A DNA stretch of 64,000 bases from Thermohalobaculum sp038534135 (GTDB lineage Bacteria; Pseudomonadota; Alphaproteobacteria; Rhodobacterales; Rhodobacteraceae): contig JBCAXJ010000001.1 of NCBI GenBank assembly GCA_038534135.1, positions 62,001 to 126,000 of the forward strand, read 5' to 3'. Made by a program: the position numbers and the translations under genes. Below are positions 1 through 8,822 of the stretch, piece by piece. How positions within the stretch are numbered: position 1 is the stretch's first letter; every line of letters begins with the position of its first letter. The notes beneath the pieces were generated by a model, which worked only from the letters and a program-made list of their open reading frames with translations, was not told the origin of the DNA and made no database searches.

Positions 1-18
1 TCCTGCGAAGTCCGTAGA

Positions 19-615
19 CTAAAGACTGGAACTATCTTTGCTTGGGCAAGCGCCAAACATGCTGATGTATGCACCATAGGAGTCCCGATAGAGAGCGGCA
101 TCGGTCGAAGCGGATACGAGCTGCTCCACGCCACATAAAACCCCGGAAAGAGAGCGAAAGCTCTCAATCGCGATTGGACGTACTTCTTCACTGCAGATCT
201 TTTCCTCGAAACAAAGGGACAGTGTTTGGAGATAGCTTAGGGTTGTAATGGTACTCGTCATCAGTCGGTTGTAGTCTGCCAAGCGTTCCCGATAATCTGG
301 CTGCGATGGCTCAATCAGGCTGGCGACAGCCAAGCCTTCCGCCAGTCCTCCATCGTATTCATCGTGGGTTCGGCTTAGTAACAAAATATGCCGTACGAAG
401 TCTTCGGTTTGCCCGCGATGAATCAGTTCCATGGTAAGATGACTTCTGGATATATGATGATCACGCTCCACAACCTTCAACGTGCGTTCTTGGTTCAGAA
501 ATTGTAATAAAATAAATACAAGAACTATGATTTGTATGAAGTTATGCGTTGCTGCGTTTGAAGGCAGAATTAAAAACTTGCGTGCAGAGTGATATGCATT
601 TGATAGCTTTGCCAC
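19..615 (-). CDS. Hypothetical protein with one N-terminal membrane span
   Basis: No family recognised. The 198-residue product has a basic N-terminus followed by one hydrophobic stretch at about residues 25-40 (IIVLVFILLQFL), then a hydrophilic domain of about 150 residues with four cysteines in its last third. A single-pass inner-membrane protein with the bulk outside the cytoplasm is plausible. The DNA is visibly less GC-rich than the window average, as is its M48-protease neighbour, which hints at acquired or fast-evolving DNA. It lies 50 bp downstream of the M48 protease gene on the same strand, so co-transcription is possible. Function unknown. Confidence 0.55.
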   Translation of the reverse strand: MAKLSNAYHSARKFLILPSNAATHNFIQIIVLVFILLQFLNQERTLKVVERDHHISRSHLTMELIHRGQTEDFVRHILLLSRTHDEYDGGLAEGLAVASLIEPSQPDYRERLADYNRLMTSTITTLSYLQTLSLCFEEKICSEEVRPIAIESFRSLSGVLCGVEQLVSASTDAALYRDSYGAYISMFGACPSKDSSSL

Positions 616-665
616 AGATTTCCTTCTCAGGTTATTTTATCTTCACATTTGAAATGCAGGCGCGC

Positions 666-1493
666 TCATAGTTCCTGGCTTGGGCAATACCTTTTCATAG
701 CTTCGACGATGTTTGCTCGGCGTTGCGCCAGAAACGGATGGACTTTGTACCTGTCCACGGACCTATTACCGGTTTGGAGCCATGATCGCAGCAGCTCTTC
801 TTGTGGCGCGCGCAACATCCAAGGGTGTACCTCGCGAAAGCGATTTGACATGTTCTCGATGAAAGCGAGGCCCGCACCCAAGCAGGGTGAAGAGGACGTC
901 TTGCTGAGTCGCCGGATCGCCAGGGTGTCTGCTTTGTACTCCATATCAAGAAACAGATTGCGAATTGCGTTGGCTTCGCCAAGAAGGTCAGCTCTTGCTT
1001 GCACATTGCTCGATACGGGTGTCACTTCTTTCGAGAGGAATTCGTCTGCGAGGCGTTCAAGGCGCGCAAATTTCTCTCTATGTGCCCAGTAAAGGTGCGC
1101 TAGCTCGTGGCCAATTACAAATTCCAGTTGGCCATGTCCTGTCATGCGCTCGATCATTCCGCGACTGATTAAGATATCCCGCGTGCCAGAAACGAATGCG
1201 CTTGGATCACGCCGGTCAATGCACGTTATTCTAATGTCTTGGCGGACGTCGAACAGCGGCAGAACCTGTTCGAGAGTGGAGAGCGCGCGCCGATTCAACG
1301 ACCCTTCCCGACATACTCCACCACGAGATCTAACGACTTCATCAAGGCGCCGCGCGTCAGCGTCCACAAAAGAAGAAGCTTCGACATTGATTTCAACGCG
1401 CGACCCGTCAGGTCTTTCGTACTGAATATCAGAGCCTCCGCATGCTGTCAGTAGCATGAAAATAGAGGCAAACGCGCCGCAAACGAATCTCAT
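666..1493 (-). CDS. M48-family zinc metalloprotease, lipoprotein
   Basis: Predicted periplasmic or membrane-anchored zinc endopeptidase. Residues 1-18 form a lipoprotein signal with lipobox LTAC (Cys18). The M48 signature HELAH is at residues 129-133, inside the hydrophobic context FVIGHELAHLYWAH. The third zinc ligand is probably Glu185 in MEYKAD, which has the ExxxD spacing typical of the family. HPFLAQRRANI near the C-terminus also fits M48 proteins of the BepA/LoiP type. At 275 residues it is a compact member without TPRs. It is divergent from two lipoprotein genes and upstream of a small membrane protein. An outer-membrane or envelope quality-control role is inferred from family and signal only. 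Confidence 0.85.
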   Translation of the reverse strand: MRFVCGAFASIFMLLTACGGSDIQYERPDGSRVEINVEASSFVDADARRLDEVVRSRGGVCREGSLNRRALSTLEQVLPLFDVRQDIRITCIDRRDPSAFVSGTRDILISRGMIERMTGHGQLEFVIGHELAHLYWAHREKFARLERLADEFLSKEVTPVSSNVQARADLLGEANAIRNLFLDMEYKADTLAIRRLSKTSSSPCLGAGLAFIENMSNRFREVHPWMLRAPQEELLRSWLQTGNRSVDRYKVHPFLAQRRANIVEAMKRYCPSQEL

Positions 1494-1551
1494 GACAACT
1501 CCACCTAACTACCTTACCGTAAGATGTAGCTCTGAGTGTAGCGGTGTCGAT

Positions 1552-2076
1552 ATGAAATGGCTAGTAAGTCTGCTTCTGCTTTTTTTGATAGGCTGTAGTG
1601 CAGAGCGCGAGAACCTGCGCTTGAGCGACTCCACGCCGATTTTTGAGAACTCCACGATGGGTGTAAGGACCTATGGTTCGAACTCATTGATTTTGATCTT
1701 CAACAAAGGTGGGTTTGGCCGCCGCGCTTTCCTTCAAATCATCGATGCGGACGATGATGGTTTTGACTTTGGTCCGATCCGTCCAGGTTTCTGGGCGGTC
1801 AAAAATACCGAAATCGACGGTACCGCTTATTCATTCTACTACTTCTTCGAGGAGGTTCTGAACGATGGTTTGAGGATCCAGTTCCAAGACGGATTTTCGG
1901 AACGCGATCTGTTCCGGCACCGAGAAGGCAGCTTTAGATTCGTGCAATTAAACACGCGAGAGGAGTTCATTTTGCAGACAGGTGACATAGCGCGGTTGGA
2001 GGAACGAGTGGGTCAAGAAGATCGTATCGAACTCGACCGGGAGCAGCTCTTGCTTGCGTTGCGTGGGAAAAAATGA
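1552..2076 (+). CDS. Hypothetical lipoprotein
   Basis: The start at 1552 is chosen because it gives a clean lipoprotein signal (MKWLVSLLLLFLIGC, Cys at residue 15). An in-frame start at 1456 would bury this signal and overlap the divergent protease gene. The mature part of about 160 residues is acidic, with no repeats or recognisable motif. It ends with ATGA, overlapping an in-frame start of the next lipoprotein gene, so the two are probably one transcript. Function unknown. Confidence 0.65.
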   Translation: MKWLVSLLLLFLIGCSAERENLRLSDSTPIFENSTMGVRTYGSNSLILIFNKGGFGRRAFLQIIDADDDGFDFGPIRPGFWAVKNTEIDGTAYSFYYFFEEVLNDGLRIQFQDGFSERDLFRHREGSFRFVQLNTREEFILQTGDIARLEERVGQEDRIELDREQLLLALRGKK

Positions 2077-2099
2077 GGATAGGATCGATCGACCGATCT

Positions 2100-3077
2100 A
2101 TGCGGCAGAAGAACCTGATCAGTCGCTTTCTGCGTGCTCCCTTTTGCGTTGTGCTGTTCCTGAGCGCCTGTAGCTCTGAACCACCACCGGAACCGACTGC
2201 TGGAAACTGTGGTTCGCTGACGGAACCCGAGCTTGAGCTTTCCGTAGCGATGGGATCGCTAGATCTTTCCAGCAAGCAAATCGAGATTGCTGATGCGCTG
2301 GATCCCGGTCAGACTTTCGTGTTGACGGCTTCTGCAATCGAGAGCACGAGCGCGCTAGAAATCTCTGGGCCAATCACCGGTCCGAAGAACACGGGTCCGT
2401 GGCGTGCGGCCGTGGTCGATGAACCGGCAGGCAGGGCTTTTAGAGCTCCGAGTTTGCCCGGAAGCTATGCCCTACGCCTTCTTTCCGACGGTGAAGTTGT
2501 GGCCGAAGGAGAGCTTGAAATCGTTGCTCATGATTTGAGTTTGTGTGCGGTTGACGAGGCGCGTTTGGATGAACAAATCGCGTTGATCTGGAAAGGGCCC
2601 GGAGCACCGGGAGACCGCATTCAGATCGTTGATGAGGTTGAAGAAACAGTTGTCGCTGAGGCAGCTGCAATTCGGTCAGGTCTTCGTCGGACTGCCACGA
2701 ATTTCAACGCTCCGGACCGAGCCGGAATGTTCTCGATAAGGTATGTCGATGCTCGGGAAACAGTGCTCATTGAACGCGACTTGGTTGTGATTCCAACCCG
2801 ATTGAACGCAGTTCAGCTTCTTACCCCTAGGAAAGTGATTCCTGGTCGGAAATTTCGCGTCGTATGGACCGGGACACGCAAGCCCGGATTCGTGTTCCGG
2901 CTTTTCAATGTTGGAGAGGGTCGCGAGCTTGTACGCCTGCCTGGGGAAGGAGACGAGCAAGGCCCGATCTCTGCTGTTTTTCGCGCACCGAAGTCGCCCG
3001 GAGACTACGCCGTTCAGTACCTCGATCCGGAGAAGAGAGAGGCGATCAGGCATTCCAATCAGCTTGCTTTCGATTGA
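2100..3077 (+). CDS. Hypothetical lipoprotein with beta-rich repeats
   Basis: Residues 1-24 form a lipoprotein signal with lipobox LSAC. The start at 2073 (overlapping the previous stop by 4 bp) is also possible; 2100 gives the better signal length. The mature protein (about 300 residues) seems to hold two or three similar beta-rich units, each with a segment of the type PG.Y.(L/V).(Y/L): for example LPGSYALRLL, AGMFSIRYVD and SPGDYAVQYLD. These resemble Ig-like units found in vWA-domain proteins, but no vWA domain is present. Function unknown; an envelope-associated binding role is a guess. Confidence 0.65.
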   Translation: MRQKNLISRFLRAPFCVVLFLSACSSEPPPEPTAGNCGSLTEPELELSVAMGSLDLSSKQIEIADALDPGQTFVLTASAIESTSALEISGPITGPKNTGPWRAAVVDEPAGRAFRAPSLPGSYALRLLSDGEVVAEGELEIVAHDLSLCAVDEARLDEQIALIWKGPGAPGDRIQIVDEVEETVVAEAAAIRSGLRRTATNFNAPDRAGMFSIRYVDARETVLIERDLVVIPTRLNAVQLLTPRKVIPGRKFRVVWTGTRKPGFVFRLFNVGEGRELVRLPGEGDEQGPISAVFRAPKSPGDYAVQYLDPEKREAIRHSNQLAFD

Positions 3078-3136
3078 ACTCGAGACGTCAGGTCATGTTC
3101 CATCTGGGATGAGCAGTTTGGTGCTGTGCCGCCGCG

Positions 3137-3604
3137 CTAAGATCCAGCCAACTCCCCATGCTCCCGATTTACCCGATACGTGCCGTAACCGGTGCGGGTG
3201 ACGACGCCCCGGTCGGCGAATCTACCCATGAGTGTTCCGACATAGTTGTGGCGGGTACGATGGCCGTGTTTCTCAAGATACGCGCGCAGGTCTGACGTAT
3301 GAAACTCGGTCGGGGCGTGGTCGTGCAGCCAGGTGCGGACCAGCGTTGTGCGCTCGGTCGGGCGGCGGATGTCGGTGCCCTTCGGTGTGACGGTTCCGGC
3401 GAGCGTGCGGAGACGCTCGAACAGGCGGGCGTGCTCGGACTGGGGCAGGGACTCGATGGCGGCGCGCGCGGTGGTGATCAGGCTCTGGCATTTCTGGTGC
3501 GCGCGGTCGGTCTCGCGTTGCAGCTCGGTGTGCCAGTCGAGGCTTTCGGCGAGTTCAGTGAAGAAGACTTCGACGGCACCGCTGAGGCGGTTGGATGAGG
3601 ACAT
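3137..3604 (-). CDS. Small protein with C-terminal winged-helix-like domain
   Basis: The start at 3604 (MSSSNRLSG) is preferred over 3676, because the extra N-terminus looks non-coding. The 155-residue product has a helical N-terminal half (about residues 5-75) and a C-terminal segment (about 95-150) with the look of a winged helix: a helix-turn-helix (TSDLRAYLEKHGHRTRHNYV) followed by a wing ending GYGTYRVN. It is transcribed divergently from the vgrG operon across 275 bp. A DNA-binding regulator of that operon is a reasonable inference, but nothing shows it directly. Confidence 0.6.
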   Translation of the reverse strand: MSSSNRLSGAVEVFFTELAESLDWHTELQRETDRAHQKCQSLITTARAAIESLPQSEHARLFERLRTLAGTVTPKGTDIRRPTERTTLVRTWLHDHAPTEFHTSDLRAYLEKHGHRTRHNYVGTLMGRFADRGVVTRTGYGTYRVNREHGELAGS

Positions 3605-3879
3605 GGGGATCTCCGGATGAGGACACGGCGCGGTGAGGAACCCTCGCGCCCGTGAGGACGGCTGAAGATGATCCAAAATCGTTAAAATTTGTGGAAAGTA
3701 ATGTTCACATGGGTAAGCGGGGGGCGGCGCGTGATCGCTCTGCGTGCCGTCCGGTGATCGCCGACACGCTTCTGAAACGCCGCTGAGAACAATTGAAACA
3801 CTTCGCGCGTCTGCCGGACGCGACGATGATACATCCGTCTTCGATCCTTTGGCCCATCGAAACCGAAGGACCGATCACG
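3605..3879. promoter_or_regulatory. Divergent intergenic region upstream of vgrG
   Basis: Shared upstream region between the winged-helix gene and vgrG. An A/T-rich patch near 3675-3705 contrasts with the GC-rich flanks and is the most likely promoter area. A Shine-Dalgarno-like AAGGA about ten bases before 3880 supports that vgrG start over one at 3793. Confidence 0.4.
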
Positions 3880-5844
3880 ATGAGCTTTGATGCCCCCGTT
3901 CAGGCCCACCGCAGGGCCCGTCTTTTCACAGCGCTCGAGGATGATGTGATGTGCTTTCGCGCGCTCGAGGGCCGCGAGGCGTTGAGTGAGCTGTACGAGT
4001 ACCGCGTCGAGGCGATCTCGGAAGGTGAGATGATCGCCGAGGATGCGCTGATCGGCCAGGACTGTTGTGTCGAGGTCGACGTCCACGACGGGGTGCGGCA
4101 TTTCCACGGGATCTGCTCGGACGTGCGCTGGCTGGGCAAGCAGGACGAGACGCATCGGTTCGAGCTGGTGTTGCGGCCACAGCACTGGCTGCTGACGCTG
4201 CGTTCGGACAGTCGGATCTTCAAGAAGCGCACGATTGTGCAGATCATCAAGGACGTTCTGTCCGAGGCCGAGGTCGGCCCGTTCCACGTCGACACGGACG
4301 GGGAGTTCGAGGAGATCCCGTACTGCGTGCAGTATCAGGAGACGGATTACGATTTCCTGTGCCGGATGATGGAGAAGTACGGGTTCTTCTTCTTCTTCGA
4401 GCACTGGGCTGACGGTCACCGGATGATCGTCACCAACACGAACTATGCGTCGCGTGAGGTTGCCGGGTACGAGCTGATCCCGTTCGAGCCGGATCAGAGC
4501 GTGATCGCGATGCGGGATCATTTCCGGACCATCGTGCAGTCGGGGCAGATGCGCACCGACGAGGTTGTGATCAACGCCTACAATTACGAGCGGGCGAACG
4601 GGAAGCTCGAGGCGACGAAATCGGACCGGGTCAAGCACGGGCGTGCCCGGAACGTGCGCTATGATGTCAGCAGCGCGCATGCGGACCGCGATGGCGGCGA
4701 CAGTCTTGCTCAGGTGTTCCTCGAGGCGGAGCGTGCCCAGGCGCAGATCGTTGACGTGACGGGGACGGCTGCGGGCTTGCGGGCGGGCGCGAAGCTGCGG
4801 ATCGAGTTCGATCCGCTGCCCGAGCCGGATCAGTTCCATATGGTGCGCTCGATCGAGCACAAGATCGTGGCCGAGAGCTTTGCGACCGGTGATGATCTGA
4901 CGCCCGAGGATTTCTACACGGGCCGGTATCAGCTGGTGCCCTGGATCCGTCCCTATCGTGCGCCGCGCGTGACGCCGTGGCCGCGGATCAGCGGTACGCA
5001 CACGGCCACCGTCGTCGGCGAGAAGGGCGAGGAGATCGATGTCGATCAGCAGGGGCGCATCCTGGTGCGCTTCCACTGGGACCGGAACGGCGCGTGGTCC
5101 TGTCGGGTGCGCGTCGCGCAATCCCTGGCCGGGGGTGGTTTCGGTACGACCAACATTCCGCGGGTCGGCCACGAGGTTCTGGTCACCTTCATCGACGGGG
5201 ATCCCGATCGTCCGGTCGTGATCGGCTCGGTCTACAATTCGAACAACAAGCCGCCCGTCGAGTACCCGGCGAACAAGACCAAGATGGGAATGCGCTCGAA
5301 CACGTCGAAAGGCGGTGGCGGTGCCAACGAGATCCTGTTCGACGACAAGTCTTTTGCCGAACGCTTCGACATGACGGCCGAGCGCGACTTCAGCCTGACG
5401 GTGAAGAACAACGCGGTCACCAAGGTCGGGTATGGCTGGGGCGACAGCGGCGACTACGCGCTCGATGTGCTGCACAACCGCACCGAAAAGGTGACCGAGG
5501 GCAATTACGACCTGAAGATCGAGACGGGCGGGCGCACTACGCATGTCGAGTCGGACGATGTCCTGACGGTCGAAGGCGAGCGCCGGGTCAAGGTCACCAA
5601 GTACATGGGCCTGGAAGCCGAGGAGATGACCCACCGTGCCGACAAGGCGCTGAAGGTGGACGGTGAATTCGTCGAGATCATCGGGCGGACCGAAACCAAG
5701 ATCGGCAAGACCTCGGTCCAGGTCGATGGCCAGAACATCAAGGTCGCGGCGACCAAGGAACTGGTCCTGTCGTGCGGTGCATCCTCGATCGTTTTGAACG
5801 CGACCGGCGTGACCATCGTCGGCCCGCTCGTGAAGATCAACTGA
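3880..5844 (+). CDS. vgrG: Type VI secretion system tip protein VgrG
   Basis: Forms the trimeric spike at the tip of the T6SS tube and carries cargo effectors. The N-terminal half matches the gp27-like region of the VgrG/Rhs-Vgr family (ALEGREALSELYEYRVEAIS; YCVQYQETDYDFLCRMMEKY). It is followed by the gp5-like OB fold (DQQGRILVRFHWDR; SWRVRVAQSLAGGGFG-type segment; PRVGHEVLVTFIDGDPDRP) and a C-terminal beta-helix stretch from about residue 480. The length, 654 residues, is normal for a VgrG without an effector extension. It heads a tight five-gene operon that encodes its cargo. The core T6SS genes are not in this window, so this is an orphan vgrG island. Confidence 0.95.
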   Translation: MSFDAPVQAHRRARLFTALEDDVMCFRALEGREALSELYEYRVEAISEGEMIAEDALIGQDCCVEVDVHDGVRHFHGICSDVRWLGKQDETHRFELVLRPQHWLLTLRSDSRIFKKRTIVQIIKDVLSEAEVGPFHVDTDGEFEEIPYCVQYQETDYDFLCRMMEKYGFFFFFEHWADGHRMIVTNTNYASREVAGYELIPFEPDQSVIAMRDHFRTIVQSGQMRTDEVVINAYNYERANGKLEATKSDRVKHGRARNVRYDVSSAHADRDGGDSLAQVFLEAERAQAQIVDVTGTAAGLRAGAKLRIEFDPLPEPDQFHMVRSIEHKIVAESFATGDDLTPEDFYTGRYQLVPWIRPYRAPRVTPWPRISGTHTATVVGEKGEEIDVDQQGRILVRFHWDRNGAWSCRVRVAQSLAGGGFGTTNIPRVGHEVLVTFIDGDPDRPVVIGSVYNSNNKPPVEYPANKTKMGMRSNTSKGGGGANEILFDDKSFAERFDMTAERDFSLTVKNNAVTKVGYGWGDSGDYALDVLHNRTEKVTEGNYDLKIETGGRTTHVESDDVLTVEGERRVKVTKYMGLEAEEMTHRADKALKVDGEFVEIIGRTETKIGKTSVQVDGQNIKVAATKELVLSCGASSIVLNATGVTIVGPLVKIN

Positions 5845-5855
5845 GGGAGGGCGCC

Positions 5856-6491
5856 ATGGGACCCGAGACCTTCTTCTCCGAGCAACTGGCGATGCTGGAC
5901 GCGTTCTTCAGCGACCCCGGGCGGACCTGTCACGTGGTCCGCATCGATCCCGAGATGCGCCGGATGCCGTACAACTATCTGGCCCGGCGCGACGAGGATC
6001 CAACGTTCCCGCATCTGATCTTTGCCCATCAGGAGCCGTTCACCTCGGCCGAGGCCTGGTTCGCGCGGCTGACCTCGATGCTGCATGCCCAGATCGCGGA
6101 TGCGCGCGAAGACCTGGCCGCTGCGGGCGTCAATGTCGAGGTTCCGCCGCAACGTCAGGAACGCGCGAACAAGCCCTGGGAAAGCTGGATCGACTGGACG
6201 GGCCAGATTGCCGACAGCCTGCCTGCGCACGCCGGGGCGTTGATCTTTCTGATCGAGCCGGGCGCGGTCGCCGACGCATCAGTCTGGAACAAGGCCCTGC
6301 GCTTTCTGGCCGATTTCACGCGCTCCGATCGGGTCAAGTATCTGATCATCGAGCCGCGGTTGACCCCGGTGCTCGACGATGCCTGCGAGCACCCGAGGAT
6401 CGGCAGCCAGTTGTTCTGGATGTCTCCCGCCGAAATCGAGCAGCGCGCGAATGACGTGCTGCTGGCAACGCAAACCGCGAGGCTGCAATGA
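5856..6491 (+). CDS. Uncharacterised protein of a VgrG cargo operon
   Basis: No domain recognised with confidence. The start at 5856 follows a GGGAGG ribosome site and lies 12 bp after vgrG; its stop overlaps the next start (ATGA). The 211-residue soluble protein is rich in Trp and acidic residues and lacks a signal peptide. Its position between vgrG and the PAAR effector is where effector adaptors or chaperones (for example DUF4123 or DUF1795 proteins) usually lie, but I do not see those signatures. An adaptor or loading role is inferred from position only. Confidence 0.7.
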   Translation: MGPETFFSEQLAMLDAFFSDPGRTCHVVRIDPEMRRMPYNYLARRDEDPTFPHLIFAHQEPFTSAEAWFARLTSMLHAQIADAREDLAAAGVNVEVPPQRQERANKPWESWIDWTGQIADSLPAHAGALIFLIEPGAVADASVWNKALRFLADFTRSDRVKYLIIEPRLTPVLDDACEHPRIGSQLFWMSPAEIEQRANDVLLATQTARLQ

Positions 6492-7072
6492 CCCAGTCGA
6501 CACCTGACAGCGGCGCCCGGCGCCGCGCGCTTGCCACCGTTGGCGTGATGGCCTTCGGACGCAAGGATTACGACCGTGCCGAGGCGGTGCAGACCCGCCT
6601 GGTGCGCGAGGCAAAAGAAGCCCGTGAACCGGTCGAGGTTGCGACAGCGCTTTACAATCTGGCCAACACCTACCTGGCCCGCAAGGAGCCGGAGCGTGCG
6701 GTCGAGGCCCTGACATCGGCGCTGGAGGGCTGCTATTTCCACGGCATCGATCAGATGCTGGCGCTGGTCTATTGCAATCTGGGCGTCGCCCTGCATCGCA
6801 GCGGACAGAAGGACGATGCCTTCGCGTCGTTCAAGATCGCGCGCGACATGTTCCGGGCCGAAGACAACATCCCGTCCGAGGCCCATGTCTGCGATTGCCT
6901 GGCGCTGCTCTACTACGAAGATGGCCGCCAGCAAGAGGCCGAGGGCATCTGGAGCTATGCGCTCTCGCTCTACGACCGGATCACTGACCCGCTGATGCAG
7001 GATGTCCGCGAGGGCGGGCGCGCGGCGATTCTCCAGAAGCTCGAACATTTCGGAGCCCGTCATGCCGCTTAG
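6488..7072 (+). CDS. TPR-repeat protein of T6SS cargo operon
   Basis: The 194-residue cytoplasmic protein contains at least three degenerate tetratricopeptide-type helical hairpins. Examples are the stretch with YNLANTYLARKEPERAVEAL (about residues 55-75) and the segment VYCNLGVALHRSGQKDDAFA (about 95-115). TPR proteins commonly scaffold protein-protein contacts. Here it overlaps the upstream gene by 4 bp and the PAAR effector by 11 bp, so translation is coupled. Inferred role: chaperone or assembly partner for the downstream effector. Confidence 0.75.
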   Translation: MTQSTPDSGARRRALATVGVMAFGRKDYDRAEAVQTRLVREAKEAREPVEVATALYNLANTYLARKEPERAVEALTSALEGCYFHGIDQMLALVYCNLGVALHRSGQKDDAFASFKIARDMFRAEDNIPSEAHVCDCLALLYYEDGRQQEAEGIWSYALSLYDRITDPLMQDVREGGRAAILQKLEHFGARHAA

Positions 7073-8516
7073 TCAGGCCGCCGCCGCCAGGACAACAAAG
7101 CTGATCGCGCGCGGCAATGCGCGCGGGCACCGCCCGACCGCGCCCGATCCCTGGGCCGTCTGGACCAACACCAACAAGGGTGTGGAGGCGAACGATGCCG
7201 CCTTCAAGGCGGATCCCTGGGGCACCATGAAGAAATCGCTGGAAAGCGAATGGGCTGTCGCCAAATCCATCGTCTCGGGCGATGCCGATCCGACCAGCCA
7301 TGAAGGCGCGGTCGACGGTTTCATCGCCTCGGCCGAAGGGGTCGTCGATGCCGCCGACCAGGTTGCCAAGGCAAAAGGCGGCTTGGCGACGTTCGGCGCT
7401 GCCGTCGGTGTTCTGACCGCCATCGAGCAGACGCTTTCGGTGCCGTTCTCGATGATCCCGTTTCCAGCGCTTCCTGCGGTCCGGGTGACGGATCAGGCAA
7501 TCGGCCTGCCGCATGCGCATATGCATCCGCCGAACCTGATACCGCCCAGTCCCACGCCGATCCCGCTGCCGAGCGCCGGGCCGATCATTCCGATCCCGTT
7601 CATCTCGGGTGCGGGATCGGTGCTGATCAACAATCTGCCCGCCGCGCGTTGCGGTGACATGGGCCTGGGCATCTGGTGTGGCGGCTATTTCCCGATGTAC
7701 GAGATCTTCCTGGGGTCGTCATCGGTTTGGCTGGAGGGCGCACGGGCGGCTCGGGTCGCCGTCGACATTACCAAGCATTGCGTGTTCTCGACCCCGCGTC
7801 CCTCGGACCCGCCGCTTGGCCCGATGGTCGGTGCCACCGTCTCGGCCAGCCCGAACGTGATCATCGGCGGCGTTCCGCTGCCGTCGCTGACCGGCATGGC
7901 CATGGGCAAGGCTTTCAAGGCTGTGTTCAAGGGTTTCGGGAAGCTCAAGGGCCTGGCCAAGACCGCAGATGACGTGGCCGAGGAGGCCGCAGACACGCTG
8001 GTCATGAAAGTGGACGACATCGTCGATGAGGCCGCGGACACCGGTGTCTTCAATCGGGCGGATACCCTGGTCGACGATCTGCCGGACCCGCCCTGGATGC
8101 AGGGCCTGCGCGAACTGGACGACATGTCCCGCGCGGTGAACCCGGAGAACGGCAATGTGAACTGCGGCAAGATCATCGACGCCGTGCTGGACCGCCTGAC
8201 CGGGCGCAATTCCGATGCGGTTGCTCCGCGCGGGCGCAACGGGTCCTGGGCCGACATCGAAGCGCGTCACAACACCCAGTTCCGCGAGTCTAGCTTCGAC
8301 GATGCGTTTCGCGAAGTTCAGAATGGCGGGGACGGCACGAAGGCGCTGGTCGGGATTCACTATCCCGATGGCGACTGCCATGTCGTGGTGCTGACGAACA
8401 ACAAGGGATCGGTCGGGATTGTCGAGGGGCAGGGGGGTGGTGCTGTCCACACGCACCCGGATTCAGCGAAAGCCGTGTATGGCCACGAGTCTCGGGTCAC
8501 CAAGGCGGATCTGTAG
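7062..8516 (+). CDS. PAAR-domain T6SS effector with C-terminal papain-fold toxin domain
   Basis: The start at 7062 (overlapping the TPR gene) is preferred over 7002. The 484-residue protein has an Ala-rich N-terminal region, then a PAAR spike-cap domain at about residues 150-280 that includes the motif NLPAARCGDMG. A helical linker follows, then a C-terminal domain from about residue 365. That domain begins NCGKIIDAVLDRLTGRN (Cys368), continues with a beta strand GDCHVVVL (His440), and ends with VEGQGGG (Glu455). A Cys near the start of a helix, a His in a strand and an acidic residue before GQ are the layout of the papain-fold/glutamine-deamidase toxins (Tox-PL clan) of polymorphic toxins. 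The third residue is Glu where Asp is usual. Likely delivered by the VgrG at 3880. Substrate unknown. Confidence 0.82.
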   Translation: MPLSQAAAARTTKLIARGNARGHRPTAPDPWAVWTNTNKGVEANDAAFKADPWGTMKKSLESEWAVAKSIVSGDADPTSHEGAVDGFIASAEGVVDAADQVAKAKGGLATFGAAVGVLTAIEQTLSVPFSMIPFPALPAVRVTDQAIGLPHAHMHPPNLIPPSPTPIPLPSAGPIIPIPFISGAGSVLINNLPAARCGDMGLGIWCGGYFPMYEIFLGSSSVWLEGARAARVAVDITKHCVFSTPRPSDPPLGPMVGATVSASPNVIIGGVPLPSLTGMAMGKAFKAVFKGFGKLKGLAKTADDVAEEAADTLVMKVDDIVDEAADTGVFNRADTLVDDLPDPPWMQGLRELDDMSRAVNPENGNVNCGKIIDAVLDRLTGRNSDAVAPRGRNGSWADIEARHNTQFRESSFDDAFREVQNGGDGTKALVGIHYPDGDCHVVVLTNNKGSVGIVEGQGGGAVHTHPDSAKAVYGHESRVTKADL

Positions 8517-8525
8517 GAGGTCGAG

Positions 8526-8822
8526 ATGATGGAACTAACGTTGCAAGAGGCCGAGGCGATCGCCCAGCGCGAGATCGACGCGATTGGCACGCCGGGCGAG
8601 ATGGTCGTCGATCGCAAGCGGACGCAAACGCGCGCGTTCGGCTGGCTGTTCCGGGCCGAGACCAAGCGCTTTCTGGAAACGGGTGATTCCCGGCATCGGA
8701 TACCCGGCGTTGGCATCCTGGCGGTCGAGCGATCGTCAGGCGTCGCCACGTTCCTGTCGACGGCTCTGCCCCCTGAGAAAGCAATTCAGGCTTACGTCGA
8801 CGGTCTTTCGAAGAACAAGTAG
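8526..8822 (+). CDS. Imm35-like immunity protein
   Basis: The 98-residue cytoplasmic protein starts 9 bp after the effector gene behind an AGGAGG-type ribosome site. The sequence follows the Imm35 (YrhB-like) pattern: an N-terminal helix EAEAIAQREI, a central GWLFRAETKRFLETGD, then GVGILAVERSSG and a final STALPPEKAIQAYV. In polymorphic toxin loci this family sits directly downstream of toxins, including papain-fold ones, and protects the producer. The pairing with the upstream effector is therefore well supported by position and family. Confidence 0.8.
   Translation: MMELTLQEAEAIAQREIDAIGTPGEMVVDRKRTQTRAFGWLFRAETKRFLETGDSRHRIPGVGILAVERSSGVATFLSTALPPEKAIQAYVDGLSKNK

Noticed and set aside
3682..5634. 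Open frame of about 650 codons antisense to vgrG
   Set aside because: It mirrors the strong third-position GC bias of vgrG. Composition is Arg/His/Asp/Leu-rich without domains, and vgrG itself is unmistakable.
5856..6491. DUF4123-type effector adaptor
   Set aside because: Position fits, but the sequence lacks the pattern I would expect; left unnamed.
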